Part shown: piece after piece, positions 10,215 through 21,024 of the stretch
Layout: each line of letters starts with the position of its first letter
Numbering within the stretch: the stretch's first letter is position 1
Assembly (NCBI GenBank): GCA_024364735.1
Contig: JAGFNQ010001138.1
Coordinates: 254,077-318,076, forward strand
DNA from: Boesenbergia rotunda
Lineage: Eukaryota > Streptophyta > Magnoliopsida > Zingiberales > Zingiberaceae
Direction of reading: 5' to 3'
DNA: 64,000 nt
The notes under the pieces: generated by a model
Told to the model about the DNA's origin: nothing
The model's database searches: none
What the model saw: only the letters and a program-made list of their open reading frames with translations
Translations under genes and position numbers: made by a program

Positions 10215-11060
10215 ACATGTAATTTTATTGATCGAATGAACTGTAGTAAGAATAATTTTCCTCAGAACTCACTAGGAATATATATAGATAACAAGATAGA
10301 ACGTGCAATTTCAATAATAATATGTCTATGTTTTCTTTCAGTAACACCGTTTTATTCAGGAGTATCAGTACAAGAACTTTGATGAAATATATCATCCGAA
10401 ACAAGTAGTTCAGAAAAAAGATTAAATGTATATTCACCACCCAAATCAAATCGAAAATATTTAATAACAATATTATGTTGAGATTTTACTATGACACAAA
10501 ATATATGATAGATACCAAGGAAATTAGAACGATGTTTCATAAGATAGACTTAAATGTAGTAAGTATAATCATCAATAAAGGAAACGTAGTAACGAGAGCC
10601 ACTATGGTTATGAATCGAAGATGAACCCCACATATCAGAATGAACTAATTCAAATGATGTATGAAAAATAGAGATACTTTTATAGAAAGGTAAAACAGAG
10701 ATTTTGCTAATTTGTAACCATAACAATTTAAAATATCATGAGTTTGTAATTTTCTTAAATTTCCTTTAAAAGCTAAGTATTTCAAATGAGAAGAAACATG
10801 CCCAATACGAGAATGTCATAAATAAAAATTAGAAGAAGCAGAGTTTAACCGAAAGGAAGACAAATTAACACTGGATGCTACAATATCTGGAATTTTTAGT
10901 TGTTCTAGTACATATAGTCCCCCTTGTCTACGGCATAGCCCAATCTCCTTCTGAGATCACGGATCATGCACATAACAAGAAGATGAAGTAAAAGAAATTG
11001 AGAGACCAGAATCACATAATTGACCAACCGAGATAAAATTTAAAGTAAGATTAAGAATGT
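10215..11060 (-). mobile_element. Decayed Copia retrotransposon fragment
   Basis: The minus strand around 10350-10540 encodes an integrase piece with FDLGGEY, LFSELLVSDDI and HQSSCTDTPE, followed across a frame break (10225-10340) by an NGVTERKHRH-like stretch. Further right (10900-11000) is a GAG-pre-integrase-like piece. There are many stops. No LTRs were found on either side, so it is an internal fragment. Confidence 0.75.
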
Positions 11061-11144
11061 GATAGACATTAGATAGAGACAAATTAGATATAGAAATAGA
11101 GCCAACACTAGCTTATAACATGAGAGAATCGTCTGCGGTCATGA

Positions 11145-11190
11145 CCGATCAGGCACAAACTGTCTGATCGGTCACGCGACCGATCAGACA
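11145..11190. repeat. GC-rich inverted repeat
   Basis: The arms TGTCTGATCGGTC (11161-11173) and GACCGATCAGACA (11178-11190) are perfect complements around ACGC. A third, imperfect copy GACCGATCAGGCA lies just before (about 11145-11157). CG-rich sequence with GCGCGC follows to 11232. Function unknown. Confidence 0.75.
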
Positions 11191-11795
11191 CGTTGTCGCG
11201 CGTGAGCGCGCAATTTTTGTCGCGCAGGAGATCAAAACCGTAATTAAATATGCCTTTGTATAATTACTCAATTTCACCCCTTAAATCTCTTTAAAAGCCA
11301 ATCCGGCCCAATTAGGGCCATAGATCCAGCCCATATAATTTCATTCATGATCACGTTATTTCTTCATGTTCCCCTCACCAACCCAGCAATCATCTCTCAA
11401 TTACTGCGCGGCATCCCCACGTCCCCGCAACCGACACCGCGACAGGAGACAACAATACCTTCCCTTTCTCCTCTCCCCCGAACTGTTTACCTTCTACTCG
11501 TTAATTGGATTATATTTTGTGGGCCATACATGTTATCCGATAATGAGGTAGGTACAATTCTGGAGTATTTACGAATATGTGCGCTTCAAAACTGGCGATT
11601 AATGATTGAAGCATCGTACTCTCTGATTGTGATTAGATTATCCCGCTCTGCGAATAATAATCATCCATCTCAGCATAAATAGCGCGGGACCCGTTTCACC
11701 GGCTTCGTGTTTTTCCAATTATGCTGCTCCGCGGGTAATCCTATCGCACGGCATTGATTCCATCCTTGTTCCGGTAATTTTAAAAGCAGCGACTC

Positions 11796-13166
11796 GTGCT
11801 CAGTGGCAGAATCGTGAATAGCACACAGTTCCCCGTCCATGTCCGCCATCGAAGCTCGCTCCCTCAGCTCTGCGACAAATGTGAAACCCTAATCCGTTTC
11901 CTGTGCTCTTCGTCTTCGTTGTCTTCTTCTTCGCTTTGGATCTCCCAGGACGCAGCGGCGGAGACGGTAGTTGGGCCGCAGTTCCACGGGGTGGCGAAGC
12001 GTTGCTTGGATCCGAAGTTTTCTGAAAATCAGGGGCCTCTCGGTAAGTTTGAGAGCTCCAGGTGGTTAGTGGGCGTGCTCGAGGAGAAGAGATAGACGCG
12101 ATTTATCTATAGACGTTCTTGCATTGTTCTACTCCTATAAAGTGCGCTTCATGTGTTTACGGCTGGTTGGTTCTTTTGAGTCTTCGGTTGGTTCTTTTGT
12201 GCATAGCGAGTATTGATGCTTGTGGCTTCTTCTAGTTAGTGGCGAACTGGAGGCAAAATCTCGCCTTTTGACTGCACGTCTTGCGGGCTCTGTTTTGCCA
12301 AGTCTGTGTACGAGCGACGATGTCGACGTGAAGTTCATAGAAAAATAGTCCGGTTGAAGCTTTTAGCGAATTAGCCAAAGTCACATGCAATGATTGTATC
12401 ATGATTGTTGTAGAGTAGATGTAGTTCCATGAACCATTTGTTTAATCTTTGACGTCTGTCATTAGTCTGACATTTGTTGTGTGATCCGATGGTTGTATCA
12501 TCATGGATTATGATTAATGTGCCTATAGCCTATAGTTTTATGAAACACTTGTTTAATCCTGGGCGTTCATTAATAGTTTGGAACAGTAAGAACACTTTTT
12601 CATTCTCTGATTCAATGGTTGTATCATGATGGTTTCTGATCAGAGTGGCTATAGTTTAGTGAACCATTTGTTTAAAGCTTGGACTGAGTCATCATTTGTT
12701 GGCACTAGTAAGAACACTTTTTTCATTGCAAGGGCTGGTAATTCTGTCCTTGGTTATTCCTGTTTTGAATTTTGATCTATTTTCTGTTTAGTGGATCCTT
12801 CGATATGTTTCCTGGCACGTCCTTTGGTGGAGGAGACATGCACAAAAGTTAGCTAAAATCAAATTGTGTTCGTCTCATATTTCTCCACTTTAGTATCCTG
12901 ATCTATATTTCTATTCTTAATGCAGAAAGAGCTCATGCCAATCAGCACATAAATGAACATATATATATTGGCTAGTATTTATTTGTAGATGCCATATAAA
13001 TTTTAAAGTGAAACTTTGCTTTACCCCTGAATAAAAACTTCAAATTGCAATACTATTTTCTTAAATATTCTGGAACTGCATGCTGATGCTTCTTATTCTT
13101 GTGTGATCATGTTTCAGTTGGAGCATTCAAAAATTAAGCTTTTGTATAGTCCCAGCTACTAAATTA
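11796..13166 (+). other. Untranslated leader exon(s) and leader intron of the subtilase gene
   Basis: A GC-rich segment to 12042 ends with the strong donor CG/GTAAGT. The next good acceptor is GTTTCAG/TT at 13117, followed by 49 bases to the subtilase start codon. This predicts a 5' leader with a 1075 bp intron. An AAACCCTAA telo-box-like motif sits at about 11884. The open frame at 11796-12095 shows no domain and is taken as leader. The true transcription start is not visible. Confidence 0.55.
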
Positions 13167-16100
13167 ATGAAGATGGAGCTGGAACTTGCGATCACAGTTT
13201 TATTTCTTTTATCATTTCTAACTATTGCAAGTGGGGAGGTATATATTGTCCATGTAGAAGGGGAACCTGTAGTCAATTACAACGGAGGTGTAGATGGTTT
13301 TTCTGCTACAGCTATTGATATAACTCAGGAGATGGACATCACCAGGTAATACTAGCTTTCTTACTTGTGCTAATGCTGTGCCTCCACCTTCCAGTTTCTG
13401 AGTGATGGTTAGTTTCTGAGAAACTGTGTGAACCCTGGTTTCCTTCTCAATTATCAAGCTTTTCAAATTTCCAGCATATAATTTCATTTAGAACTGCTTG
13501 TCGTTGTAGGTAATTTGAAATGTATGTCTCTTGCGTTTGTGTGTCATTGACTAACATGATCATTTTGAACAAATATGTGTGTGCACGCGCGCGTGCGCTA
13601 TTTCATCTGTTAAATATTTGAATTTCATGGCATAACTCTCCGTATAACTAAAGTATCTAGCAGATAATTTTCTTCATCTTCATACAAACAGTGAATCTGT
13701 TACATCATATGCTCTTCACCTCATAAACAAGCACAATTCTCTTCTTGAATCGCTTTTTGAAGTTGGGACCTATGAGAAGCTATACAGCTATAGTCATCTA
13801 ATCAATGGATTTGCAGTTGACATTTCTTCTGAACAGGTAAGTGTCGTTGGATTGTGCTTAAGGATATTTAATGTCAAACTGTTAAACTAAGATTTATTTT
13901 ATTTCACAATCATGTGTTTAGATTATATGATCAATTACTTGACTAGGTCGAAGTTCTCCGTGGTGCTTCTGGAGTGAAATATGTGGAAAAAGACATGAAA
14001 ATAAAGAAATTGACCACTCACACTCCACAATTTCTGGGATTACCAACAGGGGTATGGCCAACAGGTGGAGGTTTTGATAAAGCAGGAGAAGATATTGTCA
14101 TTGGATTGGTGGATTCAGGAATTTACCCCCAGCATCCTAGCTTTTCCGCACACAATAGTGAACCATATGGGCCTCTTCCTCGTTATAGAGGGAAATGTGA
14201 AGTTGATCCAGAAACACAGAGGAACTTTTGCAATGGAAAGATAATTGGAGCACAACATTTTGCAAAAGCTGCCATTGCTGCTGGTGCATTTAATCCATCA
14301 ATTGATTTTCCGTCGCCATTGGATGGTGATGGTCATGGAAGGTAAAGCACACATAATTGTGCCTTGACTACCAAAGTCCTTAATGTGTTTTATGATGTAG
14401 TATATATAGATGTTGATTGCACTACCACCCTTTTACTGAGGGATATCACAGGAAGATCTTCCTGAAGAAAAGATATTTCCTGAAATCCTAATTTGTAGAT
14501 TCCCCTGATAAATATTTTAATCAAGCAATGATTTCTCTGTTATTTCCAGCCTTGAATGGAACATTTTCATTCACTTTACAATTAACAGGTTGTTGTAGCA
14601 TTTTGGTTGGTAACTGATGATACATAGAGATTAAGAAGTATTCTTGTGTTAAATTGAATAAGGTCATTGTAGTATTTCTATGCACTGCTTTCCTAATGTC
14701 CTCATTTTGTTATTTATGAATTACAATTTGGGGATGTTGAGGCTTAGTGATCATTGTTTTGATTAATCAAATCAAGAATTTAATGTCAATGAGGACATAA
14801 GCAGTTATCTAGTTCTGATGCTGCTTAGGGAGGAAGGAGTTGTTGCCTTTGTTTTCTAGGATTGGGTGTGTGTGGCTTATGCCAGAACCTTTGAAATCAG
14901 CTGCAGCTAACCCTTATTAGACAGGCTAACAACATCAAAGTATACTTGCTTGTTCTGTTTAAGGTGAGGATTTTTTTTTCCGACTTGAATAATTGAACAA
15001 ATAACACAATCATGCAAGAATTAATTATACATGTCCTTCCTCAGTGCTCTTAAGCAAGTTACGATAATTTTGCCTGTGGGAAGATCGGCCTTGTAAGTTT
15101 GTTTTGAATAACATTTTTCTTGTTGATACTTAGTTGCATGTCAACTAGAACAACTATAATGTGCTTGTAAGTGAAGCGAATGCATTTTTCACCATTCGCA
15201 TAAGCATTCAGATGATCTTGCATTTTCCCTTTTGTGATTATTAGGAACACTCTCGCTTCATGCATGCCTCCTCCCTTCCATCTACAGGTGCAGCCCAACT
15301 CTTACAAAAAGTGAAAATAGTCAGAGATCATATCTTCTCAAAATGAATATCCATTTTGAGTGAAACAAATGGCCTAGGATAAATACAAACTGAGGATGTA
15401 GGGTTAATGAATATGAACACTCTCATTGCAACTTGTTGGGGAGGGAACCTAACAAACACTTCACTGCCAAGGTGAAAGGGGCTGAGTTCAACCCAATTCT
15501 AAATGACTAGCCATTTGGAAGGAGATTCTTCTTTCACATTGTACTTAAAGCTACTCAGCACTCTCCTCTCCAGGAATATGGGAATTGAGTGCTCTTGCTT
15601 CACAACGTATCAAACAACATTGATATTGCATGCAACAAGTATTAACACAATAGATAATTTATCCTATGCAATCGAACTTTCCTATGTTTTCAATTGTTCG
15701 TAGCATTTGATGTCTCTATAAACTTCTGTTTCCATATCTGGTAAATTCTGATTTGCCCATCCTTTTTGTCACTAGTCATACTGCTGCTATTGCTGCTGGA
15801 AACAATGGAATCCCTGTCAGAATGCATGGATATGAATTTGGAAGGGCTAGTGGCATGGCACCACGTGCTAGGTAAGCTTTTGAACCTTCAGTGCAAATCC
15901 TCTTTTAAGTTCTGGTTTCACCATTGAAGACAATATTATTGAAGACAATATTATTGAAGACAATATTGGCGTCTTTTGTCAGGATTGCTGTGTACAAGGT
16001 TCTTTATAGGCTTTTTGGGGGATATGTCTCTGACGTTGTTGCTGCTATTGAGCAGGTATGCGAGAAAACAGTGAATTTTTTTTATCAATTGAGCCAGTTG

Positions 16101-19100
16101 TATGATTTAAGAATATGGTGGTACTGATGAGAATACTATTTTTTGGAAAATTTTCTTGAGGGACACTATTTCTCTGAGTTGATATTTATAGGCTTTGGTT
16201 TGGAGGATATGATGGGTTTTGAGAGCCTAAAGCCCTCAACTACTAACAGATTCATAGAGATTAAATTTGTGGTTCTGATACTATTATTTCTTGTTTTTCC
16301 ACTTCTTTTATCCTTATCTTCTTTATTATCACTGTTGTACTTCACACATATGCCCTTGAGATCATTAAGGCATATTTAATCCTAGACGACGTGTGTTCTC
16401 AAACCTTCTTTAGCCACGAACCATGAAGGTAATTACTTGATCTTAGAGCTGGCACTCTCTCAGCCAAGGTATTAGCCACTTGTAGTTAATTTAATTACAT
16501 GAAGTTACGCATTTCTTGTTCTTGCATGTTCCAGATAAAATTTGGATGTTTAATAAATCATTTAATTATCTACATGTTTTAATTTTAAATTTTTGCACTT
16601 TAATTCTTGAACATACTTTAAGTTCTTTGAAATGCCTAAAATTGACAAAGCAAAGTCTTTCAAACAGGCTGTTCTTGATGGTGTTGATATTCTTAATCTT
16701 TCAGTAGGGCCAAACAGCCCACCAACGACAACCAGATCCACATTTTTGAATCCTTTCGATGCTGCACTTCTTTCTGCAGTAAAAGCTGGAGTGTTTGTTG
16801 CTCAGGCTGCTGGAAATGGGGGCCCCTTTCCAAAAACGTTAGTGTCATTCAGTCCATGGATTACTACAGTAGCTGCAGCTATTGATGATCGTAGATACAA
16901 GAACTTTTTAACCCTGGGTAATGGAAAAACCTTACCAGGGCTTGGATTATCACGTGAGTATAAGTTATTGGTTTTTATCTCATGCATGTTTTTTTGCTTA
17001 ATCATTTATGAGTGGAGCATGTGCTAAATCAGGCTGAGTTTGTCCAAGCTAGTTGGAACTGACTACACAAATAATATCTCTCATTTAGCTCAGATAGTTT
17101 TTAGATTGATGTTCTTAGGTTTATAGAATTTTAATACTGGCTGTTGAGGCCTAACACAATCCCCAACCTCTTTTATCTGGATTTGGGATTGCCCGTTATC
17201 ACTTTGTTTTGTAATTTGCCTAAATAGTTTAGAGTATAGTCTCTAGACATTGCTTCACACGATGTAATCATGTTAGGCATCAGAATGAGATTTTATTTTA
17301 ATACCATCTGCAAAGTTTTTGAAAATGATGGTTCTAGAATATCATATGCTAGACATGAACAACTTATTCAGTGTGCTATTTAATTTTCATAACTGTTTGT
17401 AGATGCAGAAGACATGGTGCTGACAATAATTGGTTGTTTGACCATTGGAATTTTGAACTTCATGTTAATCCTTCCACTTTGTAGCTTGTGTTAAGTGTTT
17501 GTATTCCTACTTTGCTTCTTATGTAGTTAAGGTATTTTTCTTCATTATGTGGGTCTTATATTTTTCTCTCAAAATGCAGCCGCCACCCATGGAAACAAGA
17601 CATTTAATATAGTTTGTGCAAATGATGTGATGCTGGATTCGTCTTTGATGAAATACAATCCATCAGATTGCCAAAGGCCTGAGCTGTTGAACAGGAACAA
17701 GGTGCAGGGAAATATTCTTCTGTGTGGATATTCTTTCAATTTTGTGTCTGGAACTGCATCCATCAAAAAAGTGTCTGAAACAGCAAAAAGTCTTGGGGCG
17801 GCAGGCTTTATTGTAGCCGCTGAGAACTCTTATCCAGGTACCAAATTTGATCCTGTACCTGTTGATACTCCAGGGATCCTCATTGCAGATGTTAGAAACA
17901 CAAAGGTATTAAATTTCTTTTATTATTGAAAGTTGAAATTAAATGTTTTAAGAGTTCTGATCCTGCAAAAACGATCCCACATGATTTTGAAAATGCACGT
18001 TGTATTTCCTTCTTGATGTTGGTACTTACATTGTAGTTCTGACTCCATTCTTTGGAATGCTTTGATGTTATTTATATAATTACTGAATCCCACGGTTTCC
18101 CATGGTTTACTTCAATTTCAGTACATTAGTTAAAGATCTTTTCGATGCAAATTCAAAATTGAAATTTGATGGTGTTCACTAAAAGGACCATTTCATGATG
18201 GTGTTTGCCAATATATTCTGACACAATCTGTGTAATCTTAGGAACTCATTGATTACTACAATGCTTCAACAAGAAGAGATTGGGCTGGTAGACCTAGTAG
18301 TTTCCAGGCAACTGCCAGCATTGCCGATGGTTTGTCACCCATACTCCATAAATCAGCCCCTCAGGTGGCATTGTTCTCGTCAAGAGGGCCAGATGTTAAA
18401 GATTTCAGCTTTCAAGATGCCGATGTTCTTAAACCCGATCTACTAGCTCCTGGCAATCTCATTTGGGCTGCTTGGGCACCAAATGGGACAGACGAGGCTA
18501 ATTATTTAGGCAAGTATCCAACTAAAACTACAGTCTTCTTTATCTTATAATCCAGTGGTTTCATGTTTCGTTGCTGTTAAAATGGAAATTTATGTCGAGT
18601 CAGAAATATTTTTTATGTGGAAGGGCAAATTTTAAGAAACTAGCGGTAAGGTGTGGTCTGCATGTAATTGATTCCTTCAGAATAATAATTATTGTTTCAA
18701 AGTGATGGATTCCCTAATTCTACTCAAATGTGCAGGAGAAGGCTTTGCTATGATTTCTGGCACAAGTATGGCGGCTCCCCATATTGCTGGAATCGCAGCC
18801 CTCATAAAGCAAAACAATCCACATTGGAGCCCTAGTGCAATTAAGTCCGCCTTGATGACCACCGCTTTGACTCTGGATCGAGGTGGCAGACCCATATTAG
18901 CACAACAATATTCCAGCTCAGGCATTATGACTTTTGTTCAGGCTACACCATTTGATTATGGGAGTGGTGCTGTTGATCCCAAAGCTGCACTGGATCCTGG
19001 ACTTGTCCTAGACTCAAGTAAGTTGATCTTAACTATATCACTTGCTGGTCCCGTAAATCTCGGTAATAGTTAACTCTTACTACACTGCTAAGCGTCTTTT

Positions 19101-20136
19101 CGAGTCTCAGATACATACAAATTATTTAAAGGCAGTCTGATTTAGCCACCCGAGATGCTTGAAACCATCTGTTAAGGTTATGTAACCAAGGCTGTCCTTC
19201 TAAAGTTCTAAAAGAGCTATCGGCTCTTAAATAGTCAATGAAACGGAATCCATCTAAACTGAAATTATTTCACACTTTATCGATGTAAACTATACCATAA
19301 CGTTTAGAGGCCTGCCTTAGCTACTGATGCTGTATCAAGCTACATAGTTTACTGTGTGACTAAAACCCTCTGCTGATATTCTGTAACTGGGATGGACCAT
19401 CTAACAGACCTATAGGCTCTTAAATACTTGACGATATTTAATAGAAACTGAAATAGATAAGGTATTTTTTTAGAGCTGGGGTTCTGGTAGTATGCATACC
19501 TAGAAGCTTGTTGTAGTCATCGTTATCCAAAACACCATTCAGATCATGGTTGAAAGCTTTCATCAAAGTTTCCCTGGTAGTATCCCATCTCCTTAGCCCA
19601 TTCATGGAAAGTCTCTCCCTCAATTTGAACAAGACAATACGAGATTCGAAGCTACGATACTTGGCATTTACAATTATGTCCCTTATATTTTACTGATCCT
19701 CCTAATTCTTAGCTATTCATGTCCGCAGCTTACGAAGACTACATCAAGTTTTTGTGCTCAGTTCCAGGTGCAGATCCACAAGAAATCTCAAACATCACCA
19801 ACTCCCAATGCAACAGCACCCGTAGTCATCCGGCTGACCTAAACACTCCATCGATCACCATCTCGCGCCTCGAAGGAACTCAGACAGTGAAAAGAAGAGT
19901 GACAAACATCGCAGACACTGAGACTTACATCATGACTGCGAAAATGGCACCGGAGATCGCTCTCGAAGTCAACCCGCCAGCCATGACAGTGCTCTCAGGC
20001 TGCCTCCCAGGATATCACTGCGACTCTCACAGTCAGGTCAGTGACCGGTGAGTACAGCTTCGGCGAGATAGTGATGAAAGGAGACAAAGGGCACAGAGTG
20101 AGGATTCCAGTGGTGGCAATGGGCTACCGTAGCTAA
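13167..20136 (+). CDS. Subtilisin-like serine protease, SBT2 type, with C-terminal frameshift
   Basis: Ten exons: 13167-13345, 13692-13836, 13947-14341, 15776-15871, 15983-16055, 16668-16953, 17580-17905, 18242-18509, 18736-19017, 19729-20136. The product is secreted: signal peptide (about 1-24, ending TIASGEVYIVHVEGEP), I9 prodomain (to about 125), peptidase S8 domain with catalytic Asp164 (GLVDSGIYP), His238 (GHGSHTA, split by intron 3), oxyanion Asn346 (AAGNGGP) and Ser600 (ISGTSMAAPH), a PA domain inserted before the Ser, and an Fn3-like C-terminus. The phases of all exons agree, but the exon sum is 2458 nt, one more than a multiple of three. Near 19998-20000 the frame shifts (VLS, then ASQDITATLTVRSVTG in the next frame), so the literal frame stops at TGA 20049-20051. 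With one base removed it runs to TAA 20134-20136 (818 residues). Intron 8 uses a GC donor. Substrates of SBT2 proteases are poorly known. Confidence 0.9.
15923..15967 (+). repeat. Three perfect 15-bp tandem repeats in subtilase intron 4
   Basis: ATTGAAGACAATATT occurs three times head to tail, ending 15 bases before exon 5, inside an intron of only 111 bp. It occupies the branch-point region. Confidence 0.95.
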
Positions 20137-21024
20137 TTTCGCTAGTATTTTGGTGTTCTTTTATCACTAGAACTTACGTTATTTTTTATATATCGTATAA
20201 TAAATTGTAGGACATGAAAAAGTTGTAAATTTTGCTGGTGATTATGTAGTTGCTACTTGGTGTTGAGCCCGTGATTATTATCATGAAAATATCAGGTTTA
20301 GTGATGGTTATAAATAAGCTTAGTAAAGTGCTAAGATTTCTTCCATACCTTCTTTTCAGCTGTTGAATTTGGTAATCGACCATTGATGAATGAAATTAGT
20401 TGATATGAAAGTAAAGAAAATTAACAATGGTGCTGCTGTAAATTTTTTAATAAAATATTAGTAGACATTTAGTGCACAAAACTTTAATCAATATGGAAAA
20501 GGATTAGATCACATTGTGATATAAAATCTCACTTTATATTTTTATAATAAGTTATTTTTTTACTCCAGGAGAGAATCTTACAATGAAATTAAGGTTTCTT
20601 CGTTGTTTTCTAAACTCTTGCTTTAGATTTGTTTTGTAACAAATTGAAAGAATTATTCGTAAATAAATGGGAAAATAATGTATGTTTGTAGAACACTTGA
20701 TGTGTCAAATTATTCATCTGCAGAAAGTAATAAATATTTCATCACTAAACCAGTTGAGGCACCATACAAATTCTTCATGAACAAGCAGGAAAAGGTGTAG
20801 AGGTGTGAGACACTGATTTGTATTCCTGTGCAGTAGTTTTGTAGAACACTCGATGCGACCTTGGGCATGAACTCTGGACGGTGCCATTCTGAAGAGTGCG
20901 ACGCTTTCTTTTATTCATCACTTGAAACAGAAAACTTTCGGGGCTCGAGCCTTTTGGATGGTGTCGATGGAGCATTTGAGAAGCTTTTTTTTTATTCGTG
21001 ACTTGAAACAGACACTTTCGAAGT
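20137..21024. other. Convergent intergenic region between subtilase and pyrophosphorylase genes
   Basis: AT-rich with no gene visible. It must hold both 3' untranslated regions and polyadenylation sites, as the subtilase (+) and the pyrophosphorylase (-) converge here. Confidence 0.6.

Noticed and set aside
11796..12095. 99-codon frame upstream of the subtilase
   Set aside because: It begins without an ATG, is Ser-rich from CT-rich leader sequence, and ends after a strong splice donor at 12042; best read as 5' leader.
13570..13600. GTGTGTGCACGCGCGCGTGCGC as a possible regulatory or Z-DNA element
   Set aside because: Simple alternating purine-pyrimidine repeat inside subtilase intron 1, common in plant introns; nothing else supports a role.
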